Source: Martinezella dioscoreae (GTDB lineage Bacteria; Pseudomonadota; Alphaproteobacteria; Rhizobiales; Rhizobiaceae). From it: a DNA stretch of 64,000 nucleotides. The position numbers were made by a program, and so were the translations under genes. Below the pieces are notes generated by a model. It was not told the DNA's origin and searched no databases. It saw only the letters and a list, made by a program, of their open reading frames with translations. Below, in pieces: positions 26,880 to 36,499 of the stretch (within the stretch, counting starts at the first letter, position 1; every line of letters starts with the position of its first letter). The stretch spans positions 372,001-436,000 of the forward strand of contig NZ_BLAJ01000005.1 of NCBI RefSeq assembly GCF_009176305.1, in the 5' to 3' direction.

Positions 26880-29800
26880 TGGACGGCCCTTTTTTCTTGG
26901 TCTGAGGCATGGCTGCGCGCCAGACGCTCGACCACGCCGTCATCACCCGCTGCGTCACCATTAGCATCATCACCATTGCGATTCATGACACGATCACGCA
27001 AGCGGCTGACGACATCACCCACGGTGGTACCCTCGCCTACGCCGCTCAGAGGAATATCGAAGCCGGTCTTCTGCTGGAAGCTCATGCCGAGCTCCATGGC
27101 CATCAGGCTATCGAGCCCGATATCCTTCAACACCTTGTCAGGCGTCACCGTGTCTTCCGTCACGCGCAGGATGGCGGCAATCTCCGCAGCGATGAGCGCA
27201 TGCAGTGCGGCCTGAGCCTCCCCTTCCGATTTCCCCCTGATCAGCTCCCTGAGATCGACGTTGTCTCCCTCGTTGAAGACCTGATGACTGCCTGCATGGC
27301 GCATCAGCGGCTCGAACAGCGACCGGCCTGAGATCGGCAGCAGGCGCACGGCATTCCAATCGATCTCGGCGATCATGACCGCCGCTGCATCGATCGCGCC
27401 TCTATCCGCCAGCATATAACGCTCCACCTGCTCCAGAGCATCGCGTGCCTTCAGCGCAGCCTTGCCGATGCGCTTGGAAAGGAGATCATTGACCTCGATA
27501 TTGCGGGCAAGAAAGCCCTTGTCGGCGATGGCGCCGAAACCGACGGCGAGCGCGGGCTTGCCGGCAGCGCGGCGCGCACGCGCCAGGCCCTCCAAGTAGC
27601 CGTTTGCCATCACATAATTCGCCTGGCCGGGATTACCGAGCATGGTCGTTGCCGAGGAGAACAGCAGGAAAAGCTCCAGCTTGTCGTCTCGCGTCGAGCG
27701 ATCCAGGTTTTCGGCGCCACGGATCTTGACCTCGAGAACGGGACGATTGCGCTCCGGCGTCAGGTTGGCGAGCAGCGCGTCGTCCAGAACCATGGCGGCA
27801 TGAACGACACCCTTGAGCGCTCCTTCGGAGCGAAGCGAGGCAAGCAGCGTCTCAACCGCGGCAGCATCGGTGATATCGCAGGCATGCAACGTCGTCACCA
27901 CACCCCGCCTGGCCCAATCGGCTATCGCCTTTTTCGTTTCCGCATCGGCAATGCCTCGGCGCGAGCACAGAGCTATGCGGCGCGCACCCCTGGAAACAAG
28001 CCAATCGACGGCGGATAGGCCGAAGCCGCCAATGCCGCCCGCAACGAGAAAAACGCCTCCGGCATCGAAGCGCAGAGATTTCTCAGGCGCTCGCAAGACG
28101 CTGTCGACACGCGCAACAGGCGGGCGCACCACGATCTTGCCGATATGGCCGGCATTCTGCATCAACCGGAAAGCGTTGCCGATCTCGTCATAAGCGAAGG
28201 CGCGATACGGCAGCGGCGTCAGCTTTTCTTCGGCGAAAAGCTGACCCATCTCCCTGAATATGCGCCGTGTCAGGTCGGGTACATTGACCAGAAGCTGATC
28301 GGCATCGATACCGAAATAGCTGACATTGCGCCGGAATGGACGCAGGCCGATCTTGCGGTCGGCGTAATAATCACGCTTGCCAAGCTCCAGGAAACGGCCA
28401 AAAGGCTTGACCAGCTCGATGCTCCGTTCCATCGCTTCCGAAAAGAGCGAATTCAGAACGAGATCGACACCCTCGCCGCCCGTAAGCCGCCGCACGCCGG
28501 AAACGAAATCCAGAGAGCGGGAATCAAGCACGTGATCGGCGCCGAGCATTTCAAGGAAGCCGCGCTTCTCGACTGTGCCGGCCGTGGCGATCACCTTCGC
28601 TCCCCTGTGCTTGGCGATCTGGAGTGCAGCCAGACCGACGCCGCCGGCAGCTCCATGGATCAGGATGGTCTCGTCAGGCTGAATGCGTCCAAGCTCGACC
28701 ATGGCATAATAGGCGGTCAGAAAGGCAACCGGCACAGTGGCGGCAGCAACGGTTTCCATCTGCTCCGGCAGCTTTGTCACGCCATCGCGATGGACACGCA
28801 CATGAGTCGAGAATGCTGCAGGCCCGATCCCCATCACCTTATCGCCCGGCTTGAGATCATCGACCGCATCGCCCACGGCAAGAATTCGCCCGGCGAATTC
28901 CATGCCGATCGTGGCACCGGCAAAGCCATCTTCCAATGCTTCCTCAGGCAGAACGCCCATAGCCCACATGACATCCCGGAAATTGAGGCCGGTGGCTTCG
29001 ACGGAGACGACAACTTCGCGCCCGTCGGCCACGGGAAGACTCGCCTCCTCCCAGGCTACGCTGTCCAGACGCCCGCTCACATGCTGGCGGATCGTTGCTG
29101 CTGTGAAATCACTACGGCTCGCTTCGATGGCATCGAAGGGACCAGCCACAGCTCGGACTTCCCGGACCCTTCCGGTCGCGCGATCCAGGAACCATTCCCT
29201 ATTGTCCGTTTCCGCGACCATCAGGGTATCGACCACCAATAGCGCTCGACTGCCAGCCATATCGGCATCCAGCAGGTGCACGTCAAAGGCATCATATTCA
29301 TTCTGAAGGACGCGTCCGAAAGCCCACAGGCCGGCATTGGCACCATCGAGAGAGCCAGCCGACAGCGGAGAGCCGCCAGGCGCCACGATGACCATTCGAG
29401 GCCGTGCTCCATCGGCGTGCTGGGACAGCAGGTTCGCCAATTGTGTGAAGGCGGAGAGACGTGACAACGAGAGTTCCGCTGCATCGCCGCGCTTCATATC
29501 CGCAAGATAAACGACGCGGCGCGTAGCCGGGTCAATGGCATCGAGAGCGTCGACAATATCCGGAGACGATGCGTCGAGATCGATGATCGTTATATTCTTG
29601 CCCAGCTTGCCGAGACCCTTCCGGCCTTGCTCCGACAAGATCAGGATCGGATCGACGGCTTCCGCTACAATATCCTCTGCCGGCTGCCGCTCAGAGACAG
29701 CCGACACCGTAATCAGCGCGCCTTCGGGGAAAGTCTGTTCCTGGATCAGAGGCTTGGCAAAGCCCAGAGTTCCGAGGAGATCGGCAATCTGCTGGGGCGT

Positions 29801-32800
29801 ACCGAGCCGTCCGACCGGGAATTCCGGCGACTGGCTATCGGCAAACCAGCTTTCGGAAAGACCGAAGACGAAATCATTGAAGGCGCTCGGTGCGCGATCG
29901 ACGAGCAGCAGCTGCGCGCCGCTGGCGGCGACCGACCGGACCATCCGCTTGATCTCGTCATTGTGGCGCATCAGATGCTGGCTCTGATCGCCGGAGACGA
30001 CCACGATGTCGGCGACACGGTGATCCGTCAGCCTGACAGGATCGGCAACGATAACATGCGCGTCACGCTCAAAGGCGATCTCCAATGCTCGACGGGCTTG
30101 CTCGCGCGGCTCAGCGATCACGAGACATGCACCTGAGGCTGCGGCGATCGTTGCCAGCTTTCGACTGAACGCAACCGATATCGAGCCGACCTCAAGAACG
30201 TGCCCGATCGGCCCGTCATTTGCCTCGATGGAGGAAGCCAATGCCTCTGCCAACATCGAAAGCCGTCTCTGGCTCAACGGAGAATGTACAAGCACATGCT
30301 CCAGCGTCGCCCCACCCGGCATATTTGCGCCCTGGGCCGCAGGCTCTCGCCCCAGCACATGCGGGCGTATCGTCGCCAGATGCTCGAGCGTCTCGCGATA
30401 GGCATCGCCAACGAGGACACTCTCGGCCACGCGCCCGGCGTCCTCGCGATAGATTTCCTGCAGCAGCTCCGCCACCGGCGGCAGCGTCGGCTCCAGGGGA
30501 ACATGCCACCTGCCGTCTCCCGTCTCCGCGATGCCGGCGTCCTCCAAAATGTAGAGGCAATTGACGAGGAAAGACCTGAACTCGGGATCGCCGGGAAGGC
30601 CGGAGAATGTGACGGTACCGTTGCGGTCCGCAACCTTCAGCGCGATATCATGGCAGGCCCGATAGATCGCGGCATCAAGAAGAAGACTTGCATTGTTGAG
30701 TGCATGGTTCCCATCGGAGCTGCCGTATGATGAAATTCGCCGTATGCCGGCGCCGGTTCTGTCTCCGCCGGCGAAAAGAGCCGAAGGCACGCCCTCGTAA
30801 TGAAAAGCGACGGAATCCAGCGTTGCCCTGCGGCGCAGCTGTGTGCGGCGGAAACGGCTATCGTCAAGAACGACGACCGGCATGGCATCTGTATCGAACA
30901 GGTTGAAACGGGCCTTGATCGAATTCGCGCTGAACCGCTCGATCTCGATAACGGCTTTGACGATCGGCCTTCCCTTGCCGAAAGCTCTCACCGTGCCGAA
31001 ATGAACGGGAATATAGGGAGCACCGGTTTCGTCGCCGGAGAATTGATCGAACAATGCGACGAGTCCGTGAAACGCCGCATCGACCGACATGGGGTTGAGA
31101 TTATAGCTGGCGAAGGGATGAGACGGCGGGGCAGCCGGCTTCAGATCCACTTCGATCGCATGATGACCGAATGCCACGGCTTTCGACAGAAGCTGGAAAT
31201 GCGGGCCATAATGCAATCCGAAACGATCCGCCGTTTCGTAGGTCACGTCGGAGGTCAGCGTCGATTTGCGCTCTGTGCCCGATCGCTCGAGGGATCCGCT
31301 GTATCCCTCGCCGACCAGCGGCTTGCGGCAACGTCCAACCACGTGAACCGTCCATTCGTCATGGCTCAGGCGTTCGCGCGACCGGATCTCGATATCTCCG
31401 GTCTCAGGCGACAGGACGGTCGACAACTCGACCATTCGATCTTGGGATAATTCCAGCGGCCGGATGATTTCGAGATTGCCGATTTCAACCTCATCCGTCC
31501 CGTAATAGCGTTGCGCCGCCGTTACTGCGATCTCGACGAAACCACTACCTGGCATGATAGCCTTGCCGTCGACCACATGTTCAGCAAGGTCCGGGAAGAG
31601 ACGGGCATCGAGATGGTTCTTCCAATTCGAACCATTAAGATCGGCGCGCCAACCGAGCAGCGTATATGGGCTCTTGCGATCCCGACCGAAGATATCGATC
31701 TCGTCCGTCGTCGGAGGGGTGCGAAGCTCCACTGGCTCGAAAGGCAGAGACGGAAGTTTGACGAAGGCGTTGCGGGTTGCGCTGCCGCGGGCACGCAGCG
31801 CAGGCGCTCCATTGGCGACTGCCCGCGCAAATGATTGCGAAACCGGATCATGGTCGGCGACAGGCGCTTCCCGTAGCAAGGTCGGTATCGCAATGACCTG
31901 AACCGATGCCTGTTTGGCGATCTCCGCCACATAGTTCGACAGGATCGGGCGCGGCGAAATCTCGATGAAGAGGTTGCATCCCATTGCCATCGCGGCCTGA
32001 CAACCAGCCTTGAAGAGCACAGGATCGCGAACATTGCGCCACCAATATTGCGTGTCCAGCAGGCGCCCGTCGCGCAATTCGCCTGTTACCGTCGAAATGA
32101 AGATCCCCGTGCCGCTATCCGGCGCGAGATCGGGCAAGTCCGCGAAAAAAGCCTCTTTGGCGCGGTCGATGATCGGATGATGGAACGGATAATTGATATC
32201 GAGAACATGCGCGACGATCTGGGATTTGCGCGCAGCGTCCCTGTAGGCTTCTATCTCATCGGCCGGACCGGAGATCGTTACCGAATTCGGAGCATTGATC
32301 GCAGCGATACATATATTGTCGAGACCTTTGGATTTCGCAAAGGCCAGCGCGGCATCCTCGCCAAGCACCACGGCAGCCATCTTGCCCTCGCCGGCGAGGA
32401 GATCCTGATGCAGCGAGCGCTTGGCGACGATTGCAACCGCTTCGGCTGCCGTCAGCGCCTTGGCGGCATAAGCGGCTGCGATTTCGCCGACCGAATGGCC
32501 GAAGACCGCATCGGGCTTGACCCCCATGGACCATAGACAATCCGAAAGAGAAGCCTGGATTGCAAACAACAGCGGCTGCGCGATCTTGGTATCGGCCAGG
32601 CGTGCGGCAAGATCGGAAGCGACGAGCACATCGGTCAGCTTCTCGCCGAGATAATATTCAAAGAGCGCGCTGAAGGATTGGAAGCATTGCCGGAAATGGC
32701 GGTTTTCCTGATAGGCACCAACACCCATTCCCGCCCATTGCGAGCCGTTGCCGGAAAAGACGAAGGCGATCTTGGCAGCCTGCGCCGGAGCTTCACCTGC

Positions 32801-34339
32801 CTCGCCGACTGAATTTCTGCCTGCAAGATGCGCATCGATCGCGGCAAGCACGGCCGCGCTGTCCTTAGCGCGGGCAGCAAAACGATGACGCATGGGTTCG
32901 CGATTGGCAGCAGCGGAAGCAACGATCTGACGAGCCTCCTTGGGTTCGGCAGTTTCAAGACGGGTCCTGTAGTCTTCGAGCAGCGTCGAAAGAGCGGACG
33001 CCGTATGAGCGCTGACGGCAAAAACGATCCCCTCACCTCGCATTGGCGGCTCCGGTGGCGCGATCGGATCGGGATCGCTGATGACAACGTGAGCGTTCGT
33101 TCCGCCGAAGCCGAAGGAATTGATCCCGGCAAAGCGTGCCTGCTTGGCCGGAAGAAGCTCGATCGTTGATGTGTTGACCCGAACGTTCAATCCCTCGAAG
33201 TCGATGGACTCATTCGGATGATCGAAATGCAACGACGCCGGCAGGAAATTATTTTCGAGCGCGATGACAGCCTTCAATAGGCCGAAAAGGCCGGATGCCG
33301 GTTCGGTATGGCCGATATTCGTCTTTATGGAGCCGATCGGCACAGGCGCCCGGCGATTGCGGCCTATGACTTCGCCGATCGCCCAGATTTCGGCGGGGTC
33401 GCCGACCTTCGTTCCCGTTCCATGGCCCTCGATGAAAGCGATGCGATTGACATCGATATTGCGGCCTTCATAAATCGACTGAAGCAAGGCGGCCTGCGCC
33501 TCACGGGACGGCATGGAAATGCCGTTGGTGCGTCCCGAGGAATTGACGCCTACAGCATGGATCCTGGCATAGCTGCGGTCCTTCTCGCGAAGCGCAACGT
33601 CCGTCCGGCGCAGTACGATCGCCGCACCGCCCTCTGCGCGGACATAACCGCGGCCATTATCGTCATACGCGCGGCAGAGGCCTTCTGGGGAGAGCATGCG
33701 TGCCTGCGCAAACCCCACGAAGGACATGGGGTTGAGCAGGATATTGATGCCGCCGACGATTGCCGTATCGATCTCGCCGCTCTCCAGCGCCTTCACCGCC
33801 TGATCGAGGGCGACCAGCGACGACGAACAGGCCGTGTCGATCGTCATGCTCGGTCCGCGCAATCCGAATATGTGCGAGATGCGGTTGGAAACGATGGAAA
33901 GCGTGTTGCCCGTCATGAAATACGGACTGCCCGAGGCGGGGTCTTCCAGCGTCAGATTGCCATATTCAAGGGAGGATGCCCCGACATAGACGCCGACGCG
34001 CTGCCCCTCGAATCCATCGAGCGGCAAGTTTGCATCTTCCAAAGCGCGCCAGACTATATTCAGAAGAACGCGCTGCTGCGGATCCATCTGCATCGCTTCG
34101 CGCTGGGAAAGGCCGAAAACCGCTGGATCAAAGGCGTAGACATTCTCGAAGACGCCAGCTGCAAAACTGTAAGTCTTCCCTTGAATACCAACAGCCGGAT
34201 GCCAAAAGCGCGCAAGATCCCAGCGCTCCTCTGGTATGCGGCTTACGGTACAACGCCCCTCCTTGAGGACAAGCTGCAGTTCTTCAATCGAACTCGCCCC
34301 TGGGGCAACGCTTGCGCGTCCGATAATTTCAACTGTCAT
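26876..34339 (-). CDS. rkpA: Iterative type I polyketide synthase for capsule lipid
   Basis: A single 2487-residue synthase. Domains: KS (1-425; Cys171 in DTACSSSL, His306, His344); AT (525-820; GHSVG with Ser616); DH (885-1175; HVVDGKAIMPG with His921, Asp1087); a methyltransferase-like region (about 1340-1550; motif I reduced to VLEVGSISVAF); ER (1755-2075; HGAAGGVGLAALQIA); KR (2095-2280; AGGIGGFG, Ser2229, Tyr2242); ACP (2385-2450; GLDSL with Ser2411). No thioesterase or reductase release domain is present. It is the fused rhizobial RkpA, which supplies an acyl chain for capsule (K-antigen) production. Highly reducing domains imply a mostly saturated chain. The downstream oxoamine synthase probably serves as release enzyme (inference). 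Confidence 0.95.
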   Translation of the reverse strand: MTVEIIGRASVAPGASSIEELQLVLKEGRCTVSRIPEERWDLARFWHPAVGIQGKTYSFAAGVFENVYAFDPAVFGLSQREAMQMDPQQRVLLNIVWRALEDANLPLDGFEGQRVGVYVGASSLEYGNLTLEDPASGSPYFMTGNTLSIVSNRISHIFGLRGPSMTIDTACSSSLVALDQAVKALESGEIDTAIVGGINILLNPMSFVGFAQARMLSPEGLCRAYDDNGRGYVRAEGGAAIVLRRTDVALREKDRSYARIHAVGVNSSGRTNGISMPSREAQAALLQSIYEGRNIDVNRIAFIEGHGTGTKVGDPAEIWAIGEVIGRNRRAPVPIGSIKTNIGHTEPASGLFGLLKAVIALENNFLPASLHFDHPNESIDFEGLNVRVNTSTIELLPAKQARFAGINSFGFGGTNAHVVISDPDPIAPPEPPMRGEGIVFAVSAHTASALSTLLEDYRTRLETAEPKEARQIVASAAANREPMRHRFAARAKDSAAVLAAIDAHLAGRNSVGEAGEAPAQAAKIAFVFSGNGSQWAGMGVGAYQENRHFRQCFQSFSALFEYYLGEKLTDVLVASDLAARLADTKIAQPLLFAIQASLSDCLWSMGVKPDAVFGHSVGEIAAAYAAKALTAAEAVAIVAKRSLHQDLLAGEGKMAAVVLGEDAALAFAKSKGLDNICIAAINAPNSVTISGPADEIEAYRDAARKSQIVAHVLDINYPFHHPIIDRAKEAFFADLPDLAPDSGTGIFISTVTGELRDGRLLDTQYWWRNVRDPVLFKAGCQAAMAMGCNLFIEISPRPILSNYVAEIAKQASVQVIAIPTLLREAPVADHDPVSQSFARAVANGAPALRARGSATRNAFVKLPSLPFEPVELRTPPTTDEIDIFGRDRKSPYTLLGWRADLNGSNWKNHLDARLFPDLAEHVVDGKAIMPGSGFVEIAVTAAQRYYGTDEVEIGNLEIIRPLELSQDRMVELSTVLSPETGDIEIRSRERLSHDEWTVHVVGRCRKPLVGEGYSGSLERSGTERKSTLTSDVTYETADRFGLHYGPHFQLLSKAVAFGHHAIEVDLKPAAPPSHPFASYNLNPMSVDAAFHGLVALFDQFSGDETGAPYIPVHFGTVRAFGKGRPIVKAVIEIERFSANSIKARFNLFDTDAMPVVVLDDSRFRRTQLRRRATLDSVAFHYEGVPSALFAGGDRTGAGIRRISSYGSSDGNHALNNASLLLDAAIYRACHDIALKVADRNGTVTFSGLPGDPEFRSFLVNCLYILEDAGIAETGDGRWHVPLEPTLPPVAELLQEIYREDAGRVAESVLVGDAYRETLEHLATIRPHVLGREPAAQGANMPGGATLEHVLVHSPLSQRRLSMLAEALASSIEANDGPIGHVLEVGSISVAFSRKLATIAAASGACLVIAEPREQARRALEIAFERDAHVIVADPVRLTDHRVADIVVVSGDQSQHLMRHNDEIKRMVRSVAASGAQLLLVDRAPSAFNDFVFGLSESWFADSQSPEFPVGRLGTPQQIADLLGTLGFAKPLIQEQTFPEGALITVSAVSERQPAEDIVAEAVDPILILSEQGRKGLGKLGKNITIIDLDASSPDIVDALDAIDPATRRVVYLADMKRGDAAELSLSRLSAFTQLANLLSQHADGARPRMVIVAPGGSPLSAGSLDGANAGLWAFGRVLQNEYDAFDVHLLDADMAGSRALLVVDTLMVAETDNREWFLDRATGRVREVRAVAGPFDAIEASRSDFTAATIRQHVSGRLDSVAWEEASLPVADGREVVVSVEATGLNFRDVMWAMGVLPEEALEDGFAGATIGMEFAGRILAVGDAVDDLKPGDKVMGIGPAAFSTHVRVHRDGVTKLPEQMETVAAATVPVAFLTAYYAMVELGRIQPDETILIHGAAGGVGLAALQIAKHRGAKVIATAGTVEKRGFLEMLGADHVLDSRSLDFVSGVRRLTGGEGVDLVLNSLFSEAMERSIELVKPFGRFLELGKRDYYADRKIGLRPFRRNVSYFGIDADQLLVNVPDLTRRIFREMGQLFAEEKLTPLPYRAFAYDEIGNAFRLMQNAGHIGKIVVRPPVARVDSVLRAPEKSLRFDAGGVFLVAGGIGGFGLSAVDWLVSRGARRIALCSRRGIADAETKKAIADWARRGVVTTLHACDITDAAAVETLLASLRSEGALKGVVHAAMVLDDALLANLTPERNRPVLEVKIRGAENLDRSTRDDKLELFLLFSSATTMLGNPGQANYVMANGYLEGLARARRAAGKPALAVGFGAIADKGFLARNIEVNDLLSKRIGKAALKARDALEQVERYMLADRGAIDAAAVMIAEIDWNAVRLLPISGRSLFEPLMRHAGSHQVFNEGDNVDLRELIRGKSEGEAQAALHALIAAEIAAILRVTEDTVTPDKVLKDIGLDSLMAMELGMSFQQKTGFDIPLSGVGEGTTVGDVVSRLRDRVMNRNGDDANGDAAGDDGVVERLARSHASDQEKRAVQ

Positions 34340-34681
34340 GTTCTCTCAGCAATACTCGAAGAAGTGCACCAAACTGCTAAATTCAATATTAGCTGCGCAC
34401 GTTATTATCTGTGGTTGTTATCGACAAAAAATTTGCGTGTGCAACCAATATGCGGCAGCGCAACAACCGATGCAATATGCGATCTCTTACACCCTTCAAT
34501 CCAAGTCGAAGATCGCAGCTATTGCTTGCGACGATTGTCGCGTTTTCGACAAGTCAGTTCGCGATGAATTTCCGTTGCCGACAAGGCACGATCCGTCACA
34601 ATCATACAGATGTCGGCATCCGCCGACGAATAGGAACACAGGGAGACCAGATGGCACCGCCGCTCCTTCATTTTTCCAGGA
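34340..34681. promoter_or_regulatory. AT-rich region upstream of rkpA
   Basis: 342 bp between rkpU and rkpA without a supported gene and noticeably richer in AT than the coding regions. It should hold the rkpA-G-H-I-J promoter. Two copies of AATATGCG occur about 30 bp apart (34448-34482), and an A/T tract lies at about 34424-34432. No promoter can be assigned with confidence. Confidence 0.4.
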
Positions 34682-35860
34682 TTACTGCCCCAGATTCACC
34701 GCTGTTGCTGCTCCCTGGGACGCGATGCCTAGCGGCGTACCGATAAGATTCAAGAACTTCCTGATGTCGACGGAAGGATGGCGCGACACGTAGATGACGT
34801 CGCGGCTCTTGACCGGGAAGGTCTGCCCTACGATCAGGCTGTCGGGATTGGACATATCGAACCGATAAACGATCGGATAGCGTCCCTTGGCATCCGGCAC
34901 CATTCCCTTGCGCAGCAGCTCCTGGAAACGGGCGGGGCCGAGCAGAATCTTCGCGATTTCAGGCTCTTCGTAGCGGAACAGGAAGAAGCCCTTGGCATTG
35001 CTCGAATCGTCGATCGCGCCATGACCGAGGGCAACAGCCTCGAGCAGATTCAGATCGTTCGCCCCGAACTCGATACGGCCGTCTCCACGAACAGAGCCGA
35101 GCAAGGTGAAGGTTCGCGGATCGCGGACGAGGAAAATCTGGTCGCCCGGCTGTACATAGATATCTTCCGAAGGATGCTCGATGATCGACTTCAGCAGAAC
35201 CGTGCCGGTCTTGCTGCCGCGAACCAGCGTAACATAGGTTTCATAGGGTTGCGTCGAGGGGCCACCGGCCTTGGCGATGACTTCGGTGATCTTTTCCCTG
35301 GTCAGATCCAGCGGCACCATGGAAGGACGGCCAACGGCGCCCGAAACCGTAACGGTGCGCGACGGCGTACCCATGCTCGTCACGATGACATCGGGCTCGA
35401 CGGCCTTTGTAGCCAGCGCCGCCAGGATCGCCTTGCGAGCCTGGTCAAGCGTCTTGCCCGCGAATCGAACCGAGCCGGCATACGGGATTGCCGCCGTGCC
35501 GTCCGGCTGCACGACGATATCGAGCGATACCTGCTTCGATTGCGCCGTCGAAAACAGGCCATCGGCACCAGCTTCGAAAATCGTGACCTTCAATGCGTCG
35601 CCGACACCGATAACAACCGGACCGACGCCGCCGCCCATGCCAAAACGGCGATTGAGGGTGGAGGAAACATAGTCAGAAACCAAGCGCGCACTGCGGCTGT
35701 CGATGTCGATAATGTCGAAAACTGCGGCATTCCTGCGACCTAATTCAACACTGGATTGACCGGCATCTTTTACAATAGCGCCAGCCAGCGGACCTTCGCT
35801 CGAAACGGAATTACATCCCGCAAGAACCACGCAACAAATCACGGCGCCAATACGAAACAA
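34682..35860 (-). CDS. rkpU: Outer-membrane polysaccharide export lipoprotein (Wza/KpsD family)
   Basis: A 392-residue OPX-family protein. An N-terminal signal ending in the lipobox LAGC (Cys16) predicts outer-membrane lipidation. The polysaccharide-export domain follows (about 80-165; VVQPDGTAAIPYAGSVRFAG), then SLBB-type repeats (TVTVSGAVGRPSMVPL, TFTLLGSVRGDGRIEF). Such proteins form the channel for capsule across the outer membrane. Its place directly upstream of rkpA matches rkpU in the Sinorhizobium rkp-1 region. The methionine chosen gives a normal lipoprotein signal. Confidence 0.9.
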   Translation of the reverse strand: MFRIGAVICCVVLAGCNSVSSEGPLAGAIVKDAGQSSVELGRRNAAVFDIIDIDSRSARLVSDYVSSTLNRRFGMGGGVGPVVIGVGDALKVTIFEAGADGLFSTAQSKQVSLDIVVQPDGTAAIPYAGSVRFAGKTLDQARKAILAALATKAVEPDVIVTSMGTPSRTVTVSGAVGRPSMVPLDLTREKITEVIAKAGGPSTQPYETYVTLVRGSKTGTVLLKSIIEHPSEDIYVQPGDQIFLVRDPRTFTLLGSVRGDGRIEFGANDLNLLEAVALGHGAIDDSSNAKGFFLFRYEEPEIAKILLGPARFQELLRKGMVPDAKGRYPIVYRFDMSNPDSLIVGQTFPVKSRDVIYVSRHPSVDIRKFLNLIGTPLGIASQGAATAVNLGQ

Positions 35861-36499
35861 TTGAAACCCTCAAACCAATTAGCTGCCGTGATTACCTGAT
35901 GGCATACATCGACATAGAATGCATCAAATCTATCGACGCCTTGAAAAGCATAACGGGCGCGCGTCAACAAGCCCAAACGCCGGGAATACAATCAAAAATA
36001 TCAGGTGCGATCATCTGAACACACCCGGGTTTAAAGAAGCGCCCCATCAGATCGAGTTTATAAGGGGCAAAAGCGGTTAAAGCAATTTGGACGAGTATTA
36101 TTTGCGGTTTAAAATTAAAATTTTCTGAAAAATAAAAAGGAGCCGTTAAGTAACGGCAATAGTAAAAAAGCGCCCGAACAGCGACATAAAGTTCCACAGA
36201 ATCGCACTTGTGCCGCTTTTCATAAGATTGCTATTGCCTATAAAGGAGTTGAGTCCTGACCCGCAACCCATGCAGAAATGACAGACCACAACAATCGGTA
36301 CTTGCCGAATTTCTGCCTCCAGCGAGATAGCATCAATGGCTCCTCGAATCAGTCTCGGCAATCCTCGATTGTCCACCGGCACTTATAAATTCCGCCAACT
36401 TGCTGCGAGGCAAAAAGCGGTTTTTGGGGGCTGCGATACGCCAAAGCGAGAACTTCTCCGGATCGGCGGGATGCCGATTGAAATGAAGGTTATGTATTA
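35861..36499. other. AT-rich divergent intergenic region of the capsule locus
   Basis: About 640 bp between rkpU (minus) and the methyltransferase gene (plus). The composition is far more AT-rich than the neighbours, especially at 36060-36140. I see no supported protein gene on either strand; the open frames present have no family pattern or ribosome site. A terminator-like hairpin on the minus strand lies at 36128-36157. It should also hold the divergent promoters for the two capsule gene blocks. Confidence 0.5.
36128..36157 (-). terminator. Terminator-like hairpin in the capsule intergenic region
   Basis: GCCGTT (36142-36147) pairs with AACGGC (36152-36157) around AAGT, and on the minus strand the stem is followed by a T-rich tract (CTTTTTATTTTT). 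No protein gene lies upstream on that strand, so it may end a small RNA starting in the 36160-36500 region or transcripts entering from that side. Confidence 0.4.
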
